Below are positions 16,889-26,384 of a stretch of DNA of 64,000 nt, one piece after another. Position numbers and translations under genes: made by a program. The notes beneath the pieces are model-generated. The model searched no databases. It had not been told where the DNA came from and was given only the letters and a program-made list of their open reading frames with translations. The DNA comes from Streptococcus mitis (lineage in GTDB: Bacteria; Bacillota; Bacilli; Lactobacillales; Streptococcaceae): the NCBI RefSeq assembly GCF_001281025.1, contig NZ_CP012646.1, forward strand, positions 649,001 through 713,000, given 5' to 3'. How positions within the stretch are numbered: the first letter of the stretch is position 1; the number at the start of each line of letters is the position of its first letter.

Positions 16889-17703
16889 ATTTACTTCTTG
16901 AAGCGGCTCGTTTACCTCGCTCAACTTACTACTATCAGTTGAAGAAACTAGATGGACTTGACAAAGATAAAGAGCTTAAAACCGAAATTCATGCCATTTA
17001 TAATGACCATAAAGGAAATTATGGCTATCGGAGAGTTACTCTTGAACTAAGAAATCGTGGTTTTGTAGTGAATCATAAGAAAGTTCAACGTCTGATGAAG
17101 CTCCTTGGTTTAATAGCTCGAATTCGTCGGAGACGAAAGTATTCTTCCTACCAAGGAGAGATTGGCAAGAAAGCAGAGAATCTCATTCAACGCCAGTTTG
17201 AAGCATCGAGACCAATGGAAAAGTGCTACACAGATGTGACAGAATTTGCCATTCCAAATAGCACGCAGAAATTGTATTTATCGCCTGTTTTAGATGGCTT
17301 TAACAGCGAAATTATTGCTTTTAATCTTTCTTGTTCTCCTAATTTAGAACAAGTAAAAACGATGTTGGAACAGGCCTTCACAGAGAAACACTACGAGAAT
17401 ACTGTTCTTCATAGTGACCAAGGATGGCAATACCAACACGATTCGTATCATCGGTTCCTAGAGGGTAAGGGAATTAAAGCATCTATGTCGCGTAAGGGCA
17501 ATAGCCCAGATAATGGTATGATGGAGTCCTTCTTTGGCATTTTAAAATCCGAAATGTTTTATGGTTATGAGAAGTCGTTTCAGTCGCTTAAGCAATTGGA
17601 ACAAGCCATTGTAGACTATATTGATTACTACAACAATAAACGAATTAAGGTAAAACTAAAAGGACTTAGCCCTGTACAATACAGAACTAAATCCTTTGGA
17701 TAA
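16864..17703 (+). CDS. IS3-family transposase OrfB, DDE catalytic domain (copy 1)
   Basis: A 279-residue integrase-fold domain, normally made as the OrfAB fusion. It has the HTH_21 region ([27 protein letters not shown] ... [16 protein letters not shown]). The DDE residues are visible: D in [11 protein letters not shown] in HSDQGWQY, and E in the block [18 protein letters not shown], which has the N-G-M-x-E spacing usual in IS3. No stop interrupts it, so it could be active. It overlaps orfA by 25 bases. Confidence 0.92.
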   Translation: MASGGFRLDLLLEAARLPRSTYYYQLKKLDGLDKDKELKTEIHAIYNDHKGNYGYRRVTLELRNRGFVVNHKKVQRLMKLLGLIARIRRRRKYSSYQGEIGKKAENLIQRQFEASRPMEKCYTDVTEFAIPNSTQKLYLSPVLDGFNSEIIAFNLSCSPNLEQVKTMLEQAFTEKHYENTVLHSDQGWQYQHDSYHRFLEGKGIKASMSRKGNSPDNGMMESFFGILKSEMFYGYEKSFQSLKQLEQAIVDYIDYYNNKRIKVKLKGLSPVQYRTKSFG

Positions 17704-17734
17704 ATTAATTATCTAACTTTTTGGGGTCAGTACA

Positions 17735-18201
17735 AAATCTAACTTAATTTGACAATCTAGGTTCTGAATATTTCATAAAGTATTAAATCGATAAATAGTA
17801 TAGAATTTTTCAATAATTATGCTAAGCGGTATACGTAAAAAGGTGTTTCTTTAGAGGAGAGATTTGGGAGTGGGGACCTAGTTTACATTTTATAAATTTA
17901 ATGTATTCATAGTGGGTTTGAGTAATGTTAAGTTATACTTAAAAATATATTTAATTAATACTTTGTGACTCTGCTTCGGTATCAATACTAGATACTCTAC
18001 AGAATTATAGTGGAATGAAGTAAAATATGAATAAACTGATTGGGAAATTCAAATAAATTTCTAGCAATATTTTAGAAGTTGCAGTTTACCACTCTAGATT
18101 CAATCCATTAAAATAAAATATGGAAGAAAAGGGTAGAGTAATTTTGAATAATTTGATATAATGAACTGTATTAATTAATGCTTTATTAAGGGGTTTCTGT
18201 T
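17735..18201 (+). promoter_or_regulatory. Intergenic region with promoter of the giant surface protein
   Basis: A 467-base AT-rich stretch between the IS and the adhesin gene with no convincing reading frame. An extended -10 element, TGATATAAT (TATAAT at 18157-18162), lies about 40 bases before the start codon, which has an AGGGG ribosome site. No good -35 box was found. Nothing else was recognised in the rest of the stretch. Confidence 0.55.
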
Positions 18202-21200
18202 ATGTTATTTAATCGTAAAGGAATAAATCAAAAGAATTGGAGAATGGTAAAAAAAGGGAAGCATTTTCTTTTTGGCTGTACTCTTTTTTTAGCAACTGGT
18301 GCAATAGGATTGCAACAAACACAAGTTGTCAGAGCAGATGAAGTGGCATCTTCAGTTGTTACATCAATGAACTCGGCAGAAGATGGAGAAGATAGGGATA
18401 AAGGTAAAACATCTAAAGAGGAAGTAATTAAGCAGGAAGATAATGAGATTAATTTGGGAGTCACTTCTCCATTATCAAAAAAATCTGATGAGCTCGATAA
18501 AAAAGAGGATGTAGCTAAAACAGAGGTTAATAAACGATCTTTAATCGAATTAATAGAAAAAATTAAGAATATAGACTTAAGCAAAAAAACTATAGATTCA
18601 GTAGAGAAATTGAATCTTTCTTTGTCGCGCGTACAACAACTGATGGAAAGTCCGACAGTAAGTCAAGAAGAGGTAGATAAAGAAGAGAAAGCTCTTAAAG
18701 AATCTTTTGAAAAATTAGAGGATAAACCTGAAAAAGAAAAAGCCTCAGAGTCTAGAGAAAAAGCTGAGCCTCAAAAAGAAGAGAAATCAGATTTAAGCAA
18801 AGAAAAAATAACAAAAGTAACAGAAACTGTAAATGAAATTCATAGTTTAGCTAATCAAATAAATTATGAGTTCAGCGATACTGAGAAAGAATTAGTTAAA
18901 ACAGCTGAAAAACTTTCTGAAGATAGTAACAGGGAGGACGAGGTAGAGTCGCTCCTAAAAGAAGTCACACGCCTTCGAAATAAAGTAGCCAACCGAATGA
19001 CAAGAGCTCATTCTGGTAAACGTGACCCACGAAATGGACAACCGATTGCTGGGAATGGTGAGAGTGGGTTTAGGGCGGTATACTTTTTACCTACGCAAAA
19101 TCAGCATGGAAGAGGAGAAGCTGGGTTAGTTAAAGAAAATAGAACTGATTTGACGTATTATAATTCTGATGAGATATACTCATTTATGAGAGTTTTAGGT
19201 CAAAGAGGTCCAGGAGAACCTTTATATAAGTATCAATATGGAGAAAAGAGAGGAGAGGAAGATGGAACACCATATTATTTAAAAACTGTAGGTGTTATTA
19301 GTGGTTTAGATAAGCTTAAAGGTATAACATTGAGAGTTGCTTATAAAAATCCTCGTACTGGAAAGGAAGACTTTCAGGATATTACATCTGGTGCATGGCC
19401 TGTTAATAATCCTGAAGTTAAAGCGGTAATCAGAGGGTGGCTTGGGCGTTATGATAAAACGGGAGAAGCTGTTGAACCGGGTGATTATAGAGTAACTATC
19501 GCTGCAGGAAGAAAGAACCCAGAAAATAGTATTACTTATACATTTCATGTAAAAGCTCAAAGTGAGCGTAATACGGTTAATGATTTGGCAACACCAACTT
19601 ATGTAGATGATGTCCGTCACTTAACGGAAGCCGAAAAAACGGATTTAATTAAAAAGTTTGAGGCTGCACACCCGGGAGTAGTTAAAAGACCAGTGCATGT
19701 AGACTATGATCATGCTGAAGTTTCTGCTGACGGTGCAACAATGACGATTCACTTTAAAGATGGATTTGCACCTAAAACAATCCAAACAAATGCACAGAAT
19801 GATGCAATAGCAAAACATCAAAGTATTACGGCATTATACGGTGACCCACACGATTTTTACAAAAATCCTAGAAATCTAGTGAAGTCAAAAACAGGAAATG
19901 AACTTCCATCAACTGTTGATGTAACATGGAAAACACCATTTAATTTACAACAATCGGGAACACGAAATGCTGTTGTTACAGTAACTTATCAAAATGGAGC
20001 CGTTAAAGATGTATCGACACCATATACAGTGCTAGATTTTGTAGGAAAACAAGACAAACGTATTAATCAACATCAAAGTGGTGAACTTGGTGATGCTAGA
20101 AGTTATATCACTTTATCAAATGGAACAGCACCTGCGACCGATCTGACGATTCGTTGGAAAGGTGGATCTACTGTAGATACTTCAAGACCAACGGTTCATC
20201 ATAAACAAATTGAAATTCTTCGTGGAAATACGACGATGAAAACAGTCGATATTCCTGTTGAGATTGTTGATAATATTAGACCGACAGTAGAAATTCCGTA
20301 TGATAATCCTGGTAATCAAGAAATTTATCTATATTCACATGAAAACAATAATATTACTTTAAAAGCAAAAGATAATAATGGAAAAGTTTCTAAAGTTTAC
20401 TTAGCATTTGCAGCAGATAATAGACAGGGATTAGGACAAGAAGATAGTAGCTATTTAGGTGGAGGAAGCCCAGATGGTTTATATCTAACAGCAACTAAGA
20501 TTAAATCTGAAACTACAGGTTCAGATGCACAACCGGCGACAATTACGGTGAGTGGGAATATTAATAATCAACCATTTACCGGTGAAAAATCAATTACTCG
20601 TTATTTATACACCGAAGATCCGGCTGGAAATGCGAACTATGAACATGTAGGTCATGCGAATGATAATGGAGCACCAGGACGTATTCGTTTTGTATGGAAA
20701 CCACAAACTTTCAAATATACAGCAACTGCAAATTCTCAAACACAAACAGTTAGCTATAAAGATGAACCAAGCGCAGAAGCAAATATCAATAAAACAGGAT
20801 TACCATCAGGGACAACATATGCTTGGAAAACAAAACCAGATACATCAAGCCCTGGTAACAAATCTGGGGTAGTAGAAGTCACTTATCCAGATACTTCAAA
20901 AGATACTGTGAATGTAACTGTAAGTGTTCGTAAGTTAAGCGATGAATATGCTCCTACAGGAAATAAAATCGTTAGAAATCAAAATGTTCCGATTACAAAT
21001 AATGACTTAAAAGCAGCAGTTGCTATTAGTAATAACGGTAATAGTAAGGTGAAATCCGTTACTGCTGGAACGATTAGTACAGCAAATGCAGGAACTCAAA
21101 CGATTAAAGCGACTGTTACTTATTTAGATAATACGACAGATCCAGTTGACATACCTTTAGAAGTAAAAGACATAACAGCTCCAACGATCACAACACCAAG

Positions 21201-24200
21201 TGATAGACAAAATTGGGATTTAATTGCATTGGATAGAACATTACCTTCTATAAAAGTTGCAGCTACTGATAATACAGGAGGAACTGGTGTTAAATCAACA
21301 ACGGTAACGGGCTTACCAGATTTCTTAGTATATGACAATGCGACTAAGACAATTAAATTTAAAAATGGAGTTCAAGAAGTAACAAAATTACCTGTTGGAC
21401 AAGATAGTAAAACTTATACTGCAACTATTCAAGTAACAGATAATGCAGACAATCCTAGTCAAAGACAATTTACGATTACCGTCAAATCAATGACAACGAA
21501 ATATACTGCAACTCCTAATGTGCAAAAACAAACGGTGAGTTATGATGTAAAACCAGATGCAGGAACAAGTGTTAATAAAAATGGATTACCAGCAGGAACA
21601 ACCTATACATGGGCAACAACTCCAAGTACAACAACAGGACCTGGAGATAAAGCAGGAGTAGTAACTGTAACATATCCTGATGGCTCAAAAGATACAGTGA
21701 ATGTAACTGTAAATGTTCGTGCACAAAAAGATGAATACACACCAACAGCTATCGCGCAAGAAGTGGACAATGGTCATGTGCCAGATCCAGAAACAAGTGT
21801 AAACAAAACAGGCTTACCAGATGGAACAACTGTTACATGGAAGACAACGCCAGATGTAAGTACACCAGGAAGTCATCCAGGAGTAGCGTTAGTGCATTAT
21901 CCAGATGGAACGGAAGATGAAGTCGAAGTACCAGTAAGGGTCAAAGAACAAAAAGAAACGTTTAACCCAACGGCAAAACAACCGAACCAAAAAGTAAGAC
22001 ATAACGAAGTACCAGATCCAGAGAAAAGTATTAATACAAATGACTTACCAAAAGGAACAAAATATAGCTGGTCAGAACAACCAGATACAAGTAAACCAGG
22101 AAGTAAGACAGGAAAAGTATTAATCACTTACCCAGATAAGAGTACGGAAGAAGTGACAGTAACAGTCGAAGTAACGCCACAAAAAGATGAATACACACCA
22201 ACAGCTATCGCGCAAGAAGTGGACAATGGTCATGTGCCAGATCCAGAAACAAGTGTAAACAAAACAGGCTTACCAGATGGAACAACTGTTACATGGAAGA
22301 CAACGCCAGATGTAAGTACACCAGGAAGTCATCCAGGAGTAGCGTTAGTGCATTATCCAGATGGAACGGAAGATGAAGTCGAAGTACCAGTAAGGGTCAA
22401 AGAACAAAAAGAAACGTTTAACCCAACGGCAAAACAACCGAACCAAAAAGTAAGACATAACGAAGTACCAGATCCAGAGAAAAGTATTAATACAAATGAC
22501 TTACCAAAAGGAACAAAATATAGCTGGTCAGAACAACCAGATACAAGTAAACCAGGAAGTAAGACAGGAAAAGTATTAATCACTTACCCAGATAAGAGTA
22601 CGGAAGAAGTGACAGTAACAGTCGAAGTAACGCCACAAAAAGATGAATACACACCAACAGCTATCGCGCAAGAAGTGGACAATGGTCATGTGCCAGATCC
22701 AGAAACAAGTGTAAACAAAACAGGCTTACCAGATGGAACAACTGTTACATGGAAGACAACGCCAGATGTAAGTACACCAGGAAGTCATCCAGGAGTAGCG
22801 TTAGTGCATTATCCAGATGGAACGGAAGATGAAGTCGAAGTACCAGTAAGGGTCAAAGAACAAAAAGAAACGTTTAACCCAACGGCAAAACAACCGAACC
22901 AAAAAGTAAGACATAACGAAGTACCAGATCCAGAGAAAAGTATTAATACAAATGACTTACCAAAAGGAACAAAATATAGCTGGTCAGAACAACCAGATAC
23001 AAGTAAACCAGGAAGTAAGACAGGAAAAGTATTAATCACTTACCCAGATAAGAGTACGGAAGAAGTGACAGTAACAGTCGAAGTAACGCCACAAAAAGAT
23101 GAATACACACCAACAGCTATCGCGCAAGAAGTGGACAATGGTCATGTGCCAGATCCAGAAACAAGTGTAAACAAAACAGGCTTACCAGATGGAACAACTG
23201 TTACATGGAAGACAACGCCAGATGTAAGTACACCAGGAAGTCATCCAGGAGTAGCGTTAGTGCATTATCCAGATGGAACGGAAGATGAAGTCGAAGTACC
23301 AGTAAGGGTCAAAGAACAAAAAGAAACGTTTAACCCAACGGCAAAACAACCGAACCAAAAAGTAAGACATAACGAAGTACCAGATCCAGAGAAAAGTATT
23401 AATACAAATGACTTACCAAAAGGAACAAAATATAGCTGGTCAGAACAACCAGATACAAGTAAACCAGGAAGTAAGACAGGAAAAGTATTAATCACTTACC
23501 CAGATAAGAGTACGGAAGAAGTGACAGTAACAGTCGAAGTAACGCCACAAAAAGATGAATACACACCAACAGCTATCGCGCAAGAAGTGGACAATGGTCA
23601 TGTGCCAGATCCAGAAACAAGTGTAAACAAAACAGGCTTACCAGATGGAACAACTGTTACATGGAAGACAACGCCAGATGTAAGTACACCAGGAAGTCAT
23701 CCAGGAGTAGCGTTAGTGCATTATCCAGATGGAACGGAAGATGAAGTCGAAGTACCAGTAAGGGTCAAAGAACAAAAAGAAACGTTTAACCCAACGGCAA
23801 AACAACCGAACCAAAAAGTAAGACATAACGAAGTACCAGATCCAGAGAAAAGTATTAATACAAATGACTTACCAAAAGGAACAAAATATAGCTGGTCAGA
23901 ACAACCAGATACAAGTAAACCAGGAAGTAAGACAGGAAAAGTATTAATCACTTACCCAGATAAGAGTACGGAAGAAGTGACAGTAACAGTCGAAGTAACG
24001 CCACAAAAAGATGAATACACACCAACAGCTATCGCGCAAGAAGTGGACAATGGTCATGTGCCAGATCCAGAAACAAGTGTAAACAAAACAGGCTTACCAG
24101 ATGGAACAACTGTTACATGGAAGACAACGCCAGATGTAAGTACACCAGGAAGTCATCCAGGAGTAGCGTTAGTGCATTATCCAGATGGAACGGAAGATGA

Positions 24201-25992
24201 AGTCGAAGTACCAGTAAGGGTCAAAGAACAAAAAGAAACGTTTAACCCAACGGCAAAACAACCGAACCAAAAAGTAAGACATAACGAAGTACCAGATCCA
24301 GAGAAAAGTATTAATACAAATGACTTACCAAAAGGAACAAAATATAGCTGGTCAGAACAACCAGATACAAGTAAACCAGGAAGTAAGACAGGAAAAGTAT
24401 TAATCACTTACCCAGATAAGAGTACGGAAGAAGTGACAGTAACAGTCGAAGTAACGCCACAAAAAGATGAATACACACCAACAGCTATCGCGCAAGAAGT
24501 GGACAATGGTCATGTGCCAGATCCAGAAACAAGTGTAAACAAAACAGGCTTACCAGATGGAACAACTGTTACATGGAAGACAACGCCAGATGTAAGTACA
24601 CCAGGAAGTCATCCAGGAGTAGCGTTAGTGCATTATCCAGATGGAACGGAAGATGAAGTCGAAGTACCAGTAAGGGTCAAAGAACAAAAAGAAACGTTTA
24701 ACCCAACGGCAAAACAACCGAACCAAAAAGTAAGACATAACGAAGTACCAGATCCAGAGAAAAGTATTAATACAAATGACTTACCAAAAGGAACAAAATA
24801 TAGCTGGTCAGAACAACCAGATACAAGTAAACCAGGAAGTAAGACAGGAAAAGTATTAATCACTTACCCAGATAAGAGTACGGAAGAAGTGACAGTAACA
24901 GTCGAAGTAACGCCACAAAAAGATGAATACGATCCACAACCAAAAGCACAAACAGTGGATAACGGAACAGTGCCAGAAGCAAGAAATAGCATCGGCAATA
25001 TCGATAAGTTACCACCAAACACAAGATTCGAATGGAAAAATGGAGCACCATCAACAACAGAAAAAGGCGATCATCCAGGAACAGTACTCGTAACTTACCC
25101 AGATGGCACCAGCGAAGAAGTTGAAGTGAAAGTCAATGTCCGTCAAATAAATGCTAACGGCACACCAGAAATACAACCAGAAGCACCAGACTTCACAGGA
25201 GGCGTAAACACACCGGATGCACCGACAAACGAAATTCCAGACTATACGGACCCAATTGGTTCAACTGGAGTAGATGAAAATGGAAATCTCATCGTACCAC
25301 CAATAGTAGAAGCACCAGACTTCACAGGAGGTGTAAACGCACCGGATGCACCAATAAGTGAAGTGCCAGAATACACAGACCCAATTGGATCGACTGGTGT
25401 AGATGAAAATGGAAACCTCATCATACCACCAAGTGTAGATATTCCTGAGTTTATGGGTGGAACAAGTACACCGGATGCACCAACTCATGAGTTCTCAGAG
25501 TTTAATGGAAACATTGCTATAAATGGTGAACTTCCAGAACCAGCTCAATTACCAAAAGTTAAACTGATTATTACTAAATGGCTTGATGAAAACGGTAATG
25601 AGTTGAAACCAGCAGATGCGAAAACTCCTAAAGTATTAGGTGAGGAAAATGAAGCATTTGAACATGGTGAAATCGAAGGTTATGAATTTGTAAGAACTGA
25701 AGTAGATGAAAATGGAGAAGTAGTTACACATATCTTTAGAAAAGTTACCTCTTCAGGAGTAACTCAAACAAATGATAATGTGAAACCTGAACAGACTCCA
25801 GATGCTCTTCATGTTCCTACAAATGAAACACATGCTCAACCAGAAAAAGATGAAGTGAAACAGAAAGAAACTCAAACAACCTTGCCGAAAACTGGTACGG
25901 CAAATAGTTTAGGACTCTTATCTGTAGCAACAAGTTCAATTCTTTTTGGATTAGGCTTCTTCATTTTAAGTAAAAAAGAAGACGAAGAATGA
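18202..25992 (+). CDS. Giant LPXTG cell-wall surface protein with Rib/alpha-like repeats
   Basis: A 2596-residue sortase substrate, likely an adhesin. The signal peptide (about 1-45, RMVKKGKHFLFGCTLFLATG, cleavage near VRA-DE) resembles the KxYKxGKxW type. Next is a charged helical region (about 46-270), a folded N-terminal region (about 275-440), and beta-rich immunoglobulin-like modules up to 1175, several of them divergent Rib-like units with YPDGSKDTVNVTVNV. Residues 1176-2240 are seven copies of a 152-residue unit made of two related 76-residue Rib-like modules. Then come one divergent module, two and a half D-F-T-G-G-V-N-x-P-D-A-P repeats (about 2325-2440), a MucBP-like module (LIITKWLDENGNELKPADAK) and LPKTG at 2561 with hydrophobic span and KKEDEE tail. 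It is the main cargo of the rpsI element. Confidence 0.93.
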   Translation: MLFNRKGINQKNWRMVKKGKHFLFGCTLFLATGAIGLQQTQVVRADEVASSVVTSMNSAEDGEDRDKGKTSKEEVIKQEDNEINLGVTSPLSKKSDELDKKEDVAKTEVNKRSLIELIEKIKNIDLSKKTIDSVEKLNLSLSRVQQLMESPTVSQEEVDKEEKALKESFEKLEDKPEKEKASESREKAEPQKEEKSDLSKEKITKVTETVNEIHSLANQINYEFSDTEKELVKTAEKLSEDSNREDEVESLLKEVTRLRNKVANRMTRAHSGKRDPRNGQPIAGNGESGFRAVYFLPTQNQHGRGEAGLVKENRTDLTYYNSDEIYSFMRVLGQRGPGEPLYKYQYGEKRGEEDGTPYYLKTVGVISGLDKLKGITLRVAYKNPRTGKEDFQDITSGAWPVNNPEVKAVIRGWLGRYDKTGEAVEPGDYRVTIAAGRKNPENSITYTFHVKAQSERNTVNDLATPTYVDDVRHLTEAEKTDLIKKFEAAHPGVVKRPVHVDYDHAEVSADGATMTIHFKDGFAPKTIQTNAQNDAIAKHQSITALYGDPHDFYKNPRNLVKSKTGNELPSTVDVTWKTPFNLQQSGTRNAVVTVTYQNGAVKDVSTPYTVLDFVGKQDKRINQHQSGELGDARSYITLSNGTAPATDLTIRWKGGSTVDTSRPTVHHKQIEILRGNTTMKTVDIPVEIVDNIRPTVEIPYDNPGNQEIYLYSHENNNITLKAKDNNGKVSKVYLAFAADNRQGLGQEDSSYLGGGSPDGLYLTATKIKSETTGSDAQPATITVSGNINNQPFTGEKSITRYLYTEDPAGNANYEHVGHANDNGAPGRIRFVWKPQTFKYTATANSQTQTVSYKDEPSAEANINKTGLPSGTTYAWKTKPDTSSPGNKSGVVEVTYPDTSKDTVNVTVSVRKLSDEYAPTGNKIVRNQNVPITNNDLKAAVAISNNGNSKVKSVTAGTISTANAGTQTIKATVTYLDNTTDPVDIPLEVKDITAPTITTPSDRQNWDLIALDRTLPSIKVAATDNTGGTGVKSTTVTGLPDFLVYDNATKTIKFKNGVQEVTKLPVGQDSKTYTATIQVTDNADNPSQRQFTITVKSMTTKYTATPNVQKQTVSYDVKPDAGTSVNKNGLPAGTTYTWATTPSTTTGPGDKAGVVTVTYPDGSKDTVNVTVNVRAQKDEYTPTAIAQEVDNGHVPDPETSVNKTGLPDGTTVTWKTTPDVSTPGSHPGVALVHYPDGTEDEVEVPVRVKEQKETFNPTAKQPNQKVRHNEVPDPEKSINTNDLPKGTKYSWSEQPDTSKPGSKTGKVLITYPDKSTEEVTVTVEVTPQKDEYTPTAIAQEVDNGHVPDPETSVNKTGLPDGTTVTWKTTPDVSTPGSHPGVALVHYPDGTEDEVEVPVRVKEQKETFNPTAKQPNQKVRHNEVPDPEKSINTNDLPKGTKYSWSEQPDTSKPGSKTGKVLITYPDKSTEEVTVTVEVTPQKDEYTPTAIAQEVDNGHVPDPETSVNKTGLPDGTTVTWKTTPDVSTPGSHPGVALVHYPDGTEDEVEVPVRVKEQKETFNPTAKQPNQKVRHNEVPDPEKSINTNDLPKGTKYSWSEQPDTSKPGSKTGKVLITYPDKSTEEVTVTVEVTPQKDEYTPTAIAQEVDNGHVPDPETSVNKTGLPDGTTVTWKTTPDVSTPGSHPGVALVHYPDGTEDEVEVPVRVKEQKETFNPTAKQPNQKVRHNEVPDPEKSINTNDLPKGTKYSWSEQPDTSKPGSKTGKVLITYPDKSTEEVTVTVEVTPQKDEYTPTAIAQEVDNGHVPDPETSVNKTGLPDGTTVTWKTTPDVSTPGSHPGVALVHYPDGTEDEVEVPVRVKEQKETFNPTAKQPNQKVRHNEVPDPEKSINTNDLPKGTKYSWSEQPDTSKPGSKTGKVLITYPDKSTEEVTVTVEVTPQKDEYTPTAIAQEVDNGHVPDPETSVNKTGLPDGTTVTWKTTPDVSTPGSHPGVALVHYPDGTEDEVEVPVRVKEQKETFNPTAKQPNQKVRHNEVPDPEKSINTNDLPKGTKYSWSEQPDTSKPGSKTGKVLITYPDKSTEEVTVTVEVTPQKDEYTPTAIAQEVDNGHVPDPETSVNKTGLPDGTTVTWKTTPDVSTPGSHPGVALVHYPDGTEDEVEVPVRVKEQKETFNPTAKQPNQKVRHNEVPDPEKSINTNDLPKGTKYSWSEQPDTSKPGSKTGKVLITYPDKSTEEVTVTVEVTPQKDEYDPQPKAQTVDNGTVPEARNSIGNIDKLPPNTRFEWKNGAPSTTEKGDHPGTVLVTYPDGTSEEVEVKVNVRQINANGTPEIQPEAPDFTGGVNTPDAPTNEIPDYTDPIGSTGVDENGNLIVPPIVEAPDFTGGVNAPDAPISEVPEYTDPIGSTGVDENGNLIIPPSVDIPEFMGGTSTPDAPTHEFSEFNGNIAINGELPEPAQLPKVKLIITKWLDENGNELKPADAKTPKVLGEENEAFEHGEIEGYEFVRTEVDENGEVVTHIFRKVTSSGVTQTNDNVKPEQTPDALHVPTNETHAQPEKDEVKQKETQTTLPKTGTANSLGLLSVATSSILFGLGFFILSKKEDEE
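21729..24920 (+). repeat. Seven tandem 456-bp repeats inside the surface protein gene
   Basis: The block AGATGAATAC recurs with exact 456-base spacing from 21729 to 24921, giving seven full copies (3192 bases). As far as I can read, the copies have no nucleotide differences between them: even the reverse-strand shadow frames are identical, 76 codons in each copy. Each unit encodes two Rib-like modules, one starting DEYTPTAIAQEVDNGHVPD and one starting KETFNPTAKQPNQKVRHNE. Confidence 0.97.
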
Positions 25993-26046
25993 TCTTTGAC
26001 GGAGTTAATGAATACAAGAATGTAAAATATATTCGGTGAATAGAAA

Positions 26047-26090
26047 TATCCCCTAACGGTCAGTAATTGTTAGGGGATGTTGTATTATTA
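26047..26090 (+). terminator. Probable terminator after the surface protein gene
   Basis: ATCCCCTAAC and GTTAGGGGAT form a perfect ten-pair stem around an 11-base loop, about 55 bases after the stop codon. The T run that follows is broken (GTTGTATTATT), so it may be less efficient. Confidence 0.65.
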
Positions 26091-26102
26091 ATTTTATTGT
26101 AT

Positions 26103-26133
26103 TTCTTTCTCAACTACATAAGCTCCGAAAACT
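26103..26133 (-). repeat. Repeated motif copy M3 (inverted, near the right end)
   Basis: The reverse complement reads AGTTTTCGGAGCTTATGTAG and continues TTGAGAAA, matching M1 at about 28 of 31 positions. It lies about 150 bases inside the right border of the element, in opposite orientation to M1 and M2. Confidence 0.85.
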
Positions 26134-26247
26134 AAAAAGTAATAACCTCTTGATTTTTAAAAGGATTATATATGTAAAAATTGAGGATTTATCTCTTAAA
26201 AGAACTTGATTTTAGTGATAATTTACCATAAATATCATAATGTAGAA

Positions 26248-26298
26248 AAACCAGATCTTAAGAAAGCTAGTAAAGCTAGCCAGTTCTCAAAACGTTAA
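26248..26298 (+). repeat. Right attachment region (attR): duplicated rpsI 3' end
   Basis: 51 bases matching the end of rpsI (12224-12274) at about 44 of 51 positions, including the identical TTCTCAAAACGTTAA ending in the same stop codon. There is no S9 gene before it. It is followed by its own terminator. The seven differences include a cluster (GCATCACAAT versus GCTAGCCAGT) that keeps the same reading frame. Confidence 0.85.
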
Positions 26299-26323
26299 GA
26301 ACCAGCTACAATACAGCATTTAC

Positions 26324-26358
26324 AACACTTCATGGTTCACACCATGGGGTGTTTTTTT
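26324..26358 (+). terminator. Terminator after the duplicated rpsI end
   Basis: AACACTTCATGG / CCATGGGGTGTT stem (two mismatches or wobbles) followed by seven Ts. An almost identical stem, with the same flanking TTACAAC, lies at 42063-42100 after the UmuC cassette. Confidence 0.82.
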
Positions 26359-26384
26359 GATGATTTTTAGTAAAGTTCACACCA

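Larger units (their letters stand above)
16296..17734 (+). mobile_element. IS3-family insertion sequence (IS150 group), copy 1
   Basis: A 1439-base element with ends TGAACTGC...AGTACA. The terminal inverted repeats are TGAACTGCACCCCAAAAG on the left and the complement of TGTACTGACCCCAAAAAG on the right. It has two overlapping frames, orfA and orfB, joined by a -1 frameshift signal. The flanking triplets differ (TTT left, AAA right), so there is no target duplication, which suggests recombination or deletion next to it after insertion. A second full copy lies at 30359-31794 and a scrap at 38960-39010. Confidence 0.92.
12275..26298. mobile_element. rpsI-integrated element (decayed IME/ICE-like) carrying a giant surface protein
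   Basis: A 14-kb segment bounded by the two rpsI 3'-end copies. From the left: tyrosine integrase and CI-like repressor (minus), then excisionase-like, replisome-organizer, two MobC-like and one small gene (plus), an IS3-family insertion, and the LPXTG repeat protein. There is no relaxase, no coupling protein and no type IV secretion gene, so it is not self-transmissible. It may be a mobilizable element that lost its relaxase near the IS, or a cis-mobilizable remnant. Coding here is much more AT-rich than in the ribosomal genes next to it. Confidence 0.78.

Noticed and set aside
16293-17737. TTT/AAA as a target duplication of IS copy 1
   Set aside because: The flanks are complementary, not direct repeats, so they do not qualify as a duplication.
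21897-24863. Seven identical reverse-strand frames of 76 codons at 456-base spacing
   Set aside because: They are shadows of the tandem repeats in the surface protein gene and have no ribosome sites of their own.
21729-24920. Tandem repeats as a possible CRISPR-like array
   Set aside because: The unit is 456 bases with no variable spacers, is in frame with a signal peptide and an LPXTG end, and codes for Rib-like modules.
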